Shown here one piece after another: positions 49,209 to 56,241 of a stretch of DNA of 64,000 nucleotides (positions are counted from its first letter, which is position 1; every line of letters starts with the position of its first letter). The notes below the pieces were generated by a model, which was given only the letters and a program-made list of their open reading frames with translations, made no database searches and had not been told where the DNA came from. The stretch comes from Herbaspirillum sp. 3R11 (GTDB lineage Bacteria; Pseudomonadota; Gammaproteobacteria; Burkholderiales; Burkholderiaceae_D), in the NCBI RefSeq assembly GCF_004563925.1, contig NZ_SPNJ01000006.1, positions 186,001-250,000 on the forward strand, in the 5' to 3' direction. The position numbers were made by a program, and so were the translations under genes.

Positions 49209-49454
49209 TTAGCGTTTTCGATCCGGCGCGTCGGCATTTGCCGCATCCGACAGCGCGCGGGAGAATTCGCCGTCTCCGGCCTGCGGCTCTTGTGACATCT
49301 GCTGCTGTTTCTTTGCGCGCCGTTCGGCGGCCTGGACCTCGGAGGCGAGGCGCCACTGATCCAGATGACGAAAATAGGTGGAGCCGCTGTCGACGCGTCT
49401 GGTCGCGCCAACCGCGTCGACGGGCTGAACCGGTGTTACGGGATTGCGTGCCAT
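49209..49454 (-). CDS. Small hydrophilic protein of unknown function
   Basis: An 81-residue protein that I do not recognise. It starts at 49452-49454 after a good gaggag ribosome site (an in-frame ATG 18 bp further has none). The sequence is charged and low in hydrophobics (RLASEVQAAERRAKKQQQMS), without signal peptide or TM segment, and may be helical in the middle. It lies 46 bp after the membrane-protein gene on the same strand and is followed by its own terminator. That arrangement and the ribosome site support it being real. Confidence 0.65.
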   Translation of the reverse strand: MARNPVTPVQPVDAVGATRRVDSGSTYFRHLDQWRLASEVQAAERRAKKQQQMSQEPQAGDGEFSRALSDAANADAPDRKR

Positions 49455-49499
49455 CTGTTTCTCCTCAGGCAAAACCGACGCCGCATGGCGTCAGCTTGA

Positions 49500-49994
49500 T
49501 TATGCTCGTATGCGTGCGGCCTTGCCTTGCCTGCGCAAATACACGATCTGTATGATCAGTCCGACTATCAGCATGGCGAACAGGGCGCCCTGGAAGCCAA
49601 GCAGCAATGGCGACTTCAGGTCGGTCACGAACGGATGGCCGTCCGGCACCCGGCGCAGCGTTTCCGAGACGGTCGGCACCATCAGCAGGAATGCAGTCAT
49701 GCTCAGGAAGATGGTTTCTGCATAGACCGCCGCGCTGCGGCCCACCGGCAATCTCCCCACACCGTAGCCGGCAAGGAGAAAGACCAGCGTGGCCACGGCG
49801 ATGCCGTAACTGACCGCCTGATGCGCGACCAGGAAAACGCTGACGGCGCCGATCAGCATCGACACGAAATAGATGCCGCCGGCAGTCGAACGCGGCACGA
49901 TGCGGCCATGGCGCGCAAACATGTACACCGCAGCCGGAATGGCCGGCAGGCTGCCGAGGGTGTGCACCCAGCCGAGATGAGAAATTCCAAACAT
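49500..49994 (-). CDS. Four-helix membrane protein, unknown function
   Basis: A 164-residue polytopic protein. Four hydrophobic segments are seen (about 12-28, 40-60, 63-82, 90-110), plus one near 134-153, so five are possible. The start (49992-49994) follows aaggat on the minus strand. The N-terminal sequence FGISHLGWVHTLGSLPAIPA hints at a DUF2306-like family, not certain. It sits downstream of a TetR-type gene, and the palindrome at 50069-50086 lies directly in its promoter, so it is probably the repressor's target. Confidence 0.75.
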   Translation of the reverse strand: MFGISHLGWVHTLGSLPAIPAAVYMFARHGRIVPRSTAGGIYFVSMLIGAVSVFLVAHQAVSYGIAVATLVFLLAGYGVGRLPVGRSAAVYAETIFLSMTAFLLMVPTVSETLRRVPDGHPFVTDLKSPLLLGFQGALFAMLIVGLIIQIVYLRRQGKAARIRA

Positions 49995-50068
49995 GGAGCT
50001 ATCCTTTATCAAAAGAGTGGAGGAGTGCATCGACCTTGTTCCGGAAGTGCAATCCCTGCAAATAAACT

Positions 50069-50086
50069 ACCTACTAATCGGTAGGT
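50069..50086. promoter_or_regulatory. TetR-type operator, site 1
   Basis: Minus-strand reading ACCTACCGATTAGTAGGT, an inverted repeat with ACCTAC/GTAGGT arms, 75 bp before the membrane-protein start. It matches site 2 (50757-50774) at 15 of 18 positions. Confidence 0.7.
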
Positions 50087-50164
50087 AAAATGACCGAACG
50101 TTGAAACAATCAATGCGCTTCTTAAACTCTGTCCATCAAGTTTGATTCATCCGGCCTTCAACCA

Positions 50165-50749
50165 TCAGGCCTGATGTGCGACGCGCGCCAGCACCGGATT
50201 GACGATGGCGCCGAACATTTTTGCATCCCCATAAGCCCGCGCCGACAGCATGGCGCCGTGGACGGTGGCCATGAAGATGTCCGCCTCTGCTTCGGCCGAT
50301 CCGGTCAGCGCAAGGCGGCCTTGCTCTGCGCCGCGTGCGAAGACGCCGGTCAGCCAGGCTGCCAGCGCCTTGAAATGCGCGCGCACTTCAAGCGCGATTT
50401 CCTCGGGAAGAATCGGCATCTCACTTGCCAGCAGGGCGCAGACGCAAAATGAAGACGCCGCGTCGGCGATGCAACCCTCCCAGAATCCGGCATAGGCGCG
50501 CAGCTGTTCCAACGGATCGGAGACGTGCTGCTCCAGCTTGGCGACGCCCGCCTGCATTTCCTCGCGATATCGCGCCACCAGCGTGCGAACCAGCACCGCC
50601 TTGCCGGGGAAGTGGTGATGAATGCTGGCGTTGCGGATGCCGATGACCTTGGCGATGTCGGCATAGCTGAAGCCGTTGTAGCCGCCGGCGATGATCAGGG
50701 TTTGCGCGCAACGCAGGATGCTGTCGGCAGTGTTGGAGGAATCAGTCAT
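50165..50749 (-). CDS. TetR-family transcriptional regulator
   Basis: A 194-residue TetR repressor. The helix-turn-helix is at about 24-50 (GFSYADIAKVIGIRNASIHHHF). The C-terminal domain is a helical ligand-binding bundle of the AcrR-like sort. The start is at 50747-50749, with aatcctcc-type purines on the minus strand. A matching operator lies directly upstream of its own start (50757-50774) and another upstream of the next gene (50069-50086), so autoregulation and control of the membrane protein are likely. Confidence 0.92.
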   Translation of the reverse strand: MTDSSNTADSILRCAQTLIIAGGYNGFSYADIAKVIGIRNASIHHHFPGKAVLVRTLVARYREEMQAGVAKLEQHVSDPLEQLRAYAGFWEGCIADAASSFCVCALLASEMPILPEEIALEVRAHFKALAAWLTGVFARGAEQGRLALTGSAEAEADIFMATVHGAMLSARAYGDAKMFGAIVNPVLARVAHQA

Positions 50750-50756
50750 GAGCGTA

Positions 50757-50774
50757 GCCTACCTTTTAGTAGGT
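50757..50774. promoter_or_regulatory. TetR-type operator, site 2
   Basis: GCCTACCTTTTAGTAGGT lies 8 bp upstream of the TetR start codon, overlapping its likely leader. The right arm TTAGTAGGT and inner CCTACC are shared with site 1. Confidence 0.7.
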
Positions 50775-50912
50775 AGATAGTCAAGCGCTGATTGGCAATC
50801 CGACGGGCAGGGATACTGCCGCCCTGCAAGCCGGGTGCGGTGAGCGGCGTTAAAATAGCCGGGCCCCTTTTCACCAAGTCTCTTTGGGCAAGCTTAAGCA
50901 CCCCCGTTATCC

Positions 50913-52061
50913 ATGGCACTCGATCCCTCCAGCATCCTCATTCTTACCACCGCCCTGTCTGCGGCGGCGGCCCTTTACCTGACCGTGGAGTGGGGCAGCG
51001 TGCGCGAAAAATCGCTGCTGTTCTGGAGCGCCGGCTTTACGGTCATCACCGCGGGTTCGGCGCTGGCGCTGCTGCGCTCCAGCGGCTTCTTGCTGATCGG
51101 CATCTGGTTTGCCAACGGCCTGCTGATCGTCGCGCATTGGTTGTTTCTTGCAGGCGTCTCCCGCTTTACCAACACCCGGCTGTCGCGCGGCTGGTGGCTG
51201 ATCGGCATGGTCTGGCTGGCGATGTTGCTGGTGCCGGCCGAGCCCTGGTGGTCCAGGGTGATGCTGTGCATTCAATCGTTGCTGATCGCCGGCGTCACGC
51301 TGCGCGCGAGTTTCCTGCTGCGTCCGCATGGCGTGTCGCTGAGCGTGGGCGCGGTGCAGTTGCGCTATGTCCTGCTGGCGCACGGTCTGTTCTATGTCGC
51401 CAAGGCCGGTTCCACCGTGGCGCTGGGCGCGTTCGTCGACCTGGCGGCCTTCCGCGGCGAAGTGATCCAGATCTCGCTGGTGGAGGGCGCCATGGCGATC
51501 ATGCTGATCGCCTTGTCCATGACCGGGACCGAACGCCACCGCCGCGAAGAGCGCATCGAACAACTGGCCGCGCGCGACCCGCTCACTGCGCTGTACAACC
51601 GTCGCGCGCTCGACATGCGTGCACCGGCCTTGCTGGCGCAGGCCACGCCGACAAATCCCGGCGCCTTGCTGCTGATCGATATCGACAATTTCAAGCAGGT
51701 CAACGACCTGCACGGCCACAGCGCCGGCGACAGATTGCTGGTGGCGTTGAGCGAAATGATCCGCGACGCGCTGCCGCACGGCTCGCTGGCGGCGCGGCTG
51801 GGCGGAGATGAGTTTGTGATCCTGCTGCGGGAGGCTTCCGGCGACGGCGTGGTGGCGTTGGGCAATGGCTTGCGCGAGGTGTTCGGGCGGATCGCGCGGG
51901 AGACGTTTGCGACGCCGTCGGCGGTGACGCTGAGTGTGGGCGCGACGCTGTTCGACCAGCCGCCGGCGGATCTGGCGGCCTTGCTGGAACGCGGGGATGC
52001 GGCGCTGTACGAATCCAAGCGCGGAGGACGGGACAGCGTGAGGGTAGTGTCCGCGGTTTAG
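50913..52061 (+). CDS. Membrane diguanylate cyclase (GGDEF)
   Basis: A 382-residue protein with about six N-terminal TM helices (residues 6-200) and a C-terminal GGDEF domain. Core motifs: DPLTALYNRRALD, IDIDNFKQVNDLHGHSAGD and the intact GGDEF at 297-301. The inhibitory site RxxD five residues before it is PHGS, so product inhibition is probably absent. It would make c-di-GMP from two GTP. The start at 50913 is ATG after a C-rich stretch with no clear ribosome site. It is monocistronic, with the signal unknown. Confidence 0.93.
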   Translation: MALDPSSILILTTALSAAAALYLTVEWGSVREKSLLFWSAGFTVITAGSALALLRSSGFLLIGIWFANGLLIVAHWLFLAGVSRFTNTRLSRGWWLIGMVWLAMLLVPAEPWWSRVMLCIQSLLIAGVTLRASFLLRPHGVSLSVGAVQLRYVLLAHGLFYVAKAGSTVALGAFVDLAAFRGEVIQISLVEGAMAIMLIALSMTGTERHRREERIEQLAARDPLTALYNRRALDMRAPALLAQATPTNPGALLLIDIDNFKQVNDLHGHSAGDRLLVALSEMIRDALPHGSLAARLGGDEFVILLREASGDGVVALGNGLREVFGRIARETFATPSAVTLSVGATLFDQPPADLAALLERGDAALYESKRGGRDSVRVVSAV

Positions 52062-52103
52062 TCCAACTGCGGGCACATCCTGAAACCGGCCGGCCAATAA
52101 AAA

Positions 52104-52124
52104 ACGGACCGCATGGCGGTCCGT
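52104..52124 (-). terminator. Intrinsic terminator of the phasin gene
   Basis: Stem ACGGACCGC/GCGGTCCGT with ATG loop; the A-run before it is a T-run on the minus strand, 34 bp past the phasin stop. Confidence 0.85.
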
Positions 52125-52158
52125 GAATGCTTGCTGCTGGTACTACTGGTACTGCTGA

Positions 52159-52719
52159 TTACTTCTTGCGGCCGGTGGTCTTTTCAGCGACTTGAGTGAA
52201 CTGCTTGGCAGCGTTGCTCAGGTGGCCTTCCAGTGTTTCCACGGCTTGCTTGGTGTTCTTGGTCAGTTGCTCGTAGCTGGCGTTGGCGTTGCCGATGGCC
52301 GACTTCAACAGGGCGACTGCGTTTTCCGAACCGGCTGGTGCGTTCTTGGCGATTTCTTCGACCAGAGCGGTCACCTTGCGGCTGGTTTCAGCGACTTGCG
52401 CTTCAGTTGCCTTGGTCAGTTCAGCTTGGGTAGCCGACACGATGCTGGCCAGGTGACGACCGTAAGCGGCAGCCTTTTCAGCTGTCGGTTGGGCTTGTGC
52501 TTGCGCCAGGGCCAGCAGTTCTTGCGGATCCTTGATGGATGCGAATTGCTGTGCAGTAGCGGCGGACTCTTCCAGCGATGCCTTGGCGGCGCTCAGGTTC
52601 AGTTCAACAATCTTTTCCAGACCTTCGAAAGTCTTGGTAGTGATGGTGTTGATCAGATCCAGTTGAGCTTGGAAGTGGGTCTTGGTTGCGGCGGAAAATT
52701 GATCTTGGTACGAAAACAT
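52159..52719 (-). CDS. phaP: Phasin, polyhydroxyalkanoate granule-associated protein
   Basis: A 186-residue phasin that coats polyhydroxybutyrate granules. The family pattern is MFSYQDQFSAATKTHFQAQL followed by a run of amphipathic helices rich in Ala, Glu and Lys (AAKASLEESAATAQQFASIK, then QPTAEKAAAYGRHLASIVSA). The ATG at 52717-52719 follows aaaggag on the minus strand. An open frame extends 7 codons upstream without support. Two palindromic sites upstream (52783-52798 and 52839-52853) probably bind PhaR or a like regulator. Confidence 0.93.
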   Translation of the reverse strand: MFSYQDQFSAATKTHFQAQLDLINTITTKTFEGLEKIVELNLSAAKASLEESAATAQQFASIKDPQELLALAQAQAQPTAEKAAAYGRHLASIVSATQAELTKATEAQVAETSRKVTALVEEIAKNAPAGSENAVALLKSAIGNANASYEQLTKNTKQAVETLEGHLSNAAKQFTQVAEKTTGRKK

Positions 52720-52782
52720 GGACTTCTCCTTTGGTTTCAAAAACAGTGATGGACTGGCGGCTTACGTCTCGAATTACTATTT

Positions 52783-52853
52783 TTGTGCGCCGCAACAATT
52801 ACTATTTTACGCACTTATTTGGTGAGGTCAAGAACTTTTTGTGCGGCGCACAA
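52783..52853. promoter_or_regulatory. Paired palindromic operators upstream of phasin
   Basis: TTGTGCG-g-CGCACAA at 52839-52853 is a perfect inverted repeat, and TTGTGCGCCGCAACAA at 52783-52798 is a near copy. A direct repeat AATTACTATTTT (52772 and 52797) flanks the first. The layout fits PhaR-type autoregulation of phasin genes, though the published PhaR sites differ between species. Confidence 0.6.
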
Positions 52854-52931
52854 AATGTCGGAGAATTGCAATTTTAACAACATAATTTGTTATTGCACAG
52901 CACCAATTGTTTCCCATCCGCAACGGTGGCG

Positions 52932-54119
52932 TCAGCCCGTCGCAACCTCCACCACGGGCGGCAATTCGTGCACCACCACACCGGTGTCAGATACCTTGAA
53001 CGGACAGCCCTGGCTGACTTCAATGCCGCGCAGGGCGTCCTGATAGCCTTGTTCCCAGCGCCATTCGATCGAACCGCGCGAGAAATTGACGTCCTTGGAT
53101 GCCATGTTCCAGTCGCGCCCGGCATAGGGCAGGCGCACGATATGGATGGTGGTGTCGGCGCCCAGCTCGGCCAATTGTTTGCGGTCGGACGGCTTGCGCA
53201 GGTCCGCCGGCATGCGTTCATACAGCTCGCGCGCCATCTTGCGCAGCTGGTGCTGCTTCAGGTAGGCGTCGATGTGGCGCTGCGAGCGCGAAGCGAAGGT
53301 GACGTCCTTCTGGCGCGTCTGCACTTCTTCATAGGTGCGCGGCTCGGGGCCGTCCGCATGCCACAGGTCGACCATCATGCACAATGTGTCCTGGCGCGGC
53401 TCGTCGCTGAGCACCGCTTCCAGCGGCGTGTTCGAATACAGGCCGCCGTCCCAGTACAGGTCGCCGTCCACCCGCACCGGCGGGAAGCCCGGCGGCAATG
53501 CACCGCTGGCCATCACGTGCTCGGCGCCCAGCGTCTGCAGCGAGGAGTCGAAGCTGACCAGCGAGCCGCAGGTCACCTTGACCGCGCTGACGGTCAGGCG
53601 GACGCCATCGGACTTGTCATTCAGATAATCGAAGTCGACGTACTTGTTGAGCGTGGTGCGCAGGTCTTCGGTGTTGTAGAAGCTGGCCTCCTCAGGCGGC
53701 ACCCCCAGGCCGATGGCGAAAGGACTGAACTGGCGCGGCGTGAAAAAGCCCGGGACGCCGCGGACGAACGTGTCCATGGTGGTGGCCCAGGTCATCAGCT
53801 GGCGGGTGGCGTCGGGCACGGCACGCATGTCGATGGCGTCGTCGTGCGACACGCTTTCCCAGAACGCACGCAGGCGAGGGATGCGGTCTTCGCGGCGGTT
53901 GCCGGCGATGATGGCGGCGTTGATGGCGCCGATCGAGGTGCCGACCACCCAATCGGGCGTCAGGTCGTGTTCATGCATGGCCTGGTAGACGCCGGCCTGG
54001 TAGGCGCCCAGCGCACCACCGCCTTGCAGCACCAGCGCAATACGCGGCTTGGGTGCGGAAGAGGAACGCGAAGAAGAACGCGGAGAAGGGAGACTACTGG
54101 CGTCGGGTTTGCGTCGCAT
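52932..54119 (-). CDS. Patatin-like phospholipase
   Basis: A 395-residue serine acyl hydrolase of the patatin class. The oxyanion motif is GGGALGAY (residues 33-40), the nucleophile is Ser62 in GTSIG, and the catalytic Asp224 is in DGG (YWDGGLYSN). The C-terminal 170 residues form a DUF3734-like extension. The start at 54117-54119 follows aagga and precedes a Ser/Arg-rich N-terminus without a signal peptide. It may act on membrane lipids or polymer granule surfaces. Its closeness to phasin suggests the second, but there is no direct evidence. Confidence 0.9.
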   Translation of the reverse strand: MRRKPDASSLPSPRSSSRSSSAPKPRIALVLQGGGALGAYQAGVYQAMHEHDLTPDWVVGTSIGAINAAIIAGNRREDRIPRLRAFWESVSHDDAIDMRAVPDATRQLMTWATTMDTFVRGVPGFFTPRQFSPFAIGLGVPPEEASFYNTEDLRTTLNKYVDFDYLNDKSDGVRLTVSAVKVTCGSLVSFDSSLQTLGAEHVMASGALPPGFPPVRVDGDLYWDGGLYSNTPLEAVLSDEPRQDTLCMMVDLWHADGPEPRTYEEVQTRQKDVTFASRSQRHIDAYLKQHQLRKMARELYERMPADLRKPSDRKQLAELGADTTIHIVRLPYAGRDWNMASKDVNFSRGSIEWRWEQGYQDALRGIEVSQGCPFKVSDTGVVVHELPPVVEVATG

Positions 54120-54239
54120 CGGGATCCTTGCGGTGAGAGTACGGAGAGACTGCGCGCCGGAAAGATCGTTCCGCAGCGCGTCATGCAAAAATCATACGCC
54201 ACAAATGCGACGGGCGCGTTGCGGATGCAGGGTGGGGGA

Positions 54240-54476
54240 TCAGGCGCCCTGGCCGGCCCGCGCCTGGCGCCAGGCGTCAAGCAGCTGGCGCGGCTCCTGG
54301 CCGATGACCTCGGCGGCGATGCTGTGCAGATGCTCGATGATCATTACCGCGTAGACGTCGGCCAGCGCATTGACTTCAGGCGACAGCGCGCATTCCTCGC
54401 CGGTGGCGGGACGCTGGATGCGCCAGTAGTTGATTGCTTCTTCCAGTTCCGTCAGGGAAATAGTGGGTTCGCTCAT
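54240..54476 (-). CDS. DUF3717 small protein
   Basis: A 78-residue protein with the DUF3717 pattern ISLTELEEAINYWRIQRPATGEECALSPEVNALADVYAVMI. Such proteins are short, soluble and frequent in Burkholderiales, with no known role. The start at 54474-54476 is preferred over the ATG at 54485 because the family begins near the conserved LTELEEAINYWR, but neither has a strong ribosome site. It lies 31 bp after the 46-residue gene on the same strand. Confidence 0.82.
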   Translation of the reverse strand: MSEPTISLTELEEAINYWRIQRPATGEECALSPEVNALADVYAVMIIEHLHSIAAEVIGQEPRQLLDAWRQARAGQGA

Positions 54477-54507
54477 GCCGTTCATTGTACGCCCGCCGCC
54501 ATCGGGA

Positions 54508-54648
54508 TCAAAAACACAGCACGATGCGGTTGGCGACGTCGAAGATGAAATCCGGCCGCAGATACGCCAGGAAGGTCGCGCCCAGCACCACGCCCAGCGA
54601 TGCCAGGATGGCGATTCGCTTGAGGCGCGGAGACGGGCGAAAATTCAT
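54508..54648 (-). CDS. 46-residue single-helix membrane protein
   Basis: A very small open frame missed by longer overlapping frames. It encodes a basic N-terminus (MNFRPSPRLKRI), one TM helix (AILASLGVVLGATFLAYL) and a short tail (RPDFIFDVANRIVLCF). It starts 11 bp after the MFS stop on the same strand and has a weak ribosome site, so it may depend on translation from the MFS gene. The clean hydrophobic/charged layout suggests a real protein, but there is no family match I can name. Confidence 0.5.
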   Translation of the reverse strand: MNFRPSPRLKRIAILASLGVVLGATFLAYLRPDFIFDVANRIVLCF

Positions 54649-54659
54649 GATGAGCGATA

Positions 54660-55877
54660 CTACGAAGCGGCCAGCGGCGCGCGCCGGATGGCCTTTTCGT
54701 TGACCGGCAAATTCATCACCGTGGCGAACAGGCCGAGCCCGATGGTGATCATCCAGACCGTGTTGTAGCTGCCTTCGCGGGTGAACAGATAACCGCCCAA
54801 CCAGACCCCCAGGAAGCTGCCGACCTGATGCGACAGGAACACGAAGCCCGACAGCATCGACAGATGCTTGAGTCCGAAAATGCCGGCGATGATGCCGTTG
54901 GTCAGCGGCACCGTCGACAGCCACAGCAAGCCCATCGCCGCCGAGAAGATATACACCGACCACGACGACAGCGGCGCCAGCAGGAACAGGCTGATGGCGA
55001 TGGTGCGCGAAAAATAGATGGTCGACAGCAGATAGCGCTTGGGCAGGAAGCCGCCCAGCTTGCCGGCGTAATACGAACCGAAGATATTGAACAGGCCGAT
55101 CAGCGCCAGCGCCGCCACCGCGATATTGGGATCCATCAGGCCCTTGTCCTTGAGATAGGACGGCAGATGCGCGCCGATGAACACCACCTGGAAGCCGCAC
55201 ACGAAATAGCCCGCGATCAGGAACTGGAACGGCCGGTAAGCGAAGGCTTCGCGGGTGGCTTCCCAGATGCTTTGTTCGTGCTTGCCGCTGTGCACCAGCT
55301 TCGGCTCGCGCAGGCGGAACGCCATCGGCACCATCACCGCCACCACCAGCGCGGACAACCAGTAGAACGCCTGTTGCCAGCCTGTCACTGAAATCAATTG
55401 TTGCTCGACCGGCATCATCACGAACTGGCCGAAGGAGCCGGCCGCCGATGAAATCCCGAAGGCCAGCGAGCGCTTTTCCGGCGGCGCGCTGCGACCGACG
55501 ATGCCGCTGATCGCGCCGAAAGCGGTGCATGACAACGCCGCGCCAATCAGCACGCCGGAGCCAACCGCGAACAACGTCGGCTGATCCACCAGCGCCATCC
55601 ACAGCAAGCCGGCCATGTACAGCAGCGCGCCGAGGATGATCACGCGCGCGGTGCCGTAGCGATCCGCCGCCATGCCGGCGAACGGACCGAACACGCCCCA
55701 CATCAGATTCTGCAGGGCGATCGCCAGCGAGAAGGTTTCGCGCGTCCAGCCGTGCGCCTGCGAAATCGGTTGCAACCAGAAGCCGAGGCCGTGACGTACG
55801 CCCATGGCCAGCGTCAGCACCAGGCCGCTGGCAAGCAAGACGGTTTTGAAATCGGGCGCGCGCTCGGAATGGAACAT
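54660..55877 (-). CDS. MFS transporter, monocarboxylate/oxalate-formate antiporter type
   Basis: A 405-residue 12-helix permease, with MGVRHGLGFWLQPISQAHGW in helix 1 and LAIALQNLMWGVFGPFAGMA in helix 2, related to the MFS protein at 31320-32615. The loop AADRYGTARVI and late YNTVWMITIGLGLFATVMN are also shared. It is divergent from the TonB receptor gene with a 364-bp spacer. The substrate is unknown, an organic anion being the likely class. Confidence 0.9.
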   Translation of the reverse strand: MFHSERAPDFKTVLLASGLVLTLAMGVRHGLGFWLQPISQAHGWTRETFSLAIALQNLMWGVFGPFAGMAADRYGTARVIILGALLYMAGLLWMALVDQPTLFAVGSGVLIGAALSCTAFGAISGIVGRSAPPEKRSLAFGISSAAGSFGQFVMMPVEQQLISVTGWQQAFYWLSALVVAVMVPMAFRLREPKLVHSGKHEQSIWEATREAFAYRPFQFLIAGYFVCGFQVVFIGAHLPSYLKDKGLMDPNIAVAALALIGLFNIFGSYYAGKLGGFLPKRYLLSTIYFSRTIAISLFLLAPLSSWSVYIFSAAMGLLWLSTVPLTNGIIAGIFGLKHLSMLSGFVFLSHQVGSFLGVWLGGYLFTREGSYNTVWMITIGLGLFATVMNLPVNEKAIRRAPLAAS

Positions 55878-56241
55878 GATGTCGTCTCTCGGCTATCTGT
55901 TATTAAAATAATTTCGACAGTTTAGCGCAAGGATTCGGCCGTCGCCGGACGCCCCGATTTTTAGCAAACGATAAATATCCCGAGACTCGTCGCGGTCCAT
56001 GCCGATGACTTTCGAGCGGTCGCTTGGCATCCGTCAAGGAAAGCGGAATATCTGCACAATCCGGCCCGAAAGCATTGCCTCGCACCATGCCGCAAAACTA
56101 TATTCGCAGCGCCGATCACCGCATCGCGATGTTCCCGTCCGCAGCAGCCCGCCCCTCTATCCAGACAGCCAGTCAGTTTCGCGCAGCGCGCCATCGTTCC
56201 GGCGTGGTCGGTCCTGATCGTCACTCACTACTGGGATTTCC
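55878..56241. other. 364-bp divergent spacer between MFS and TonB receptor
   Basis: The region has an AT-rich patch at 55900-55925 (ttattaaaataattt) that fits an MFS promoter on the minus strand and a second near 55960-55985. I looked for a Fur box (GATAATGATAATCATTATC) and saw only a weak partial resemblance at 55970-55980 (acgataaatatc). No gene. Confidence 0.4.

Noticed and set aside
50792..51811. A 339-codon plus-strand frame overlapping the diguanylate cyclase gene
   Set aside because: It runs in another frame over a gene with an intact GGDEF domain and shows no protein family.
55960..55990. Possible Fur box before the TonB receptor
   Set aside because: The segment acgataaatatc matches only part of the 19-bp Fur consensus and lies 260 bp from the start codon.
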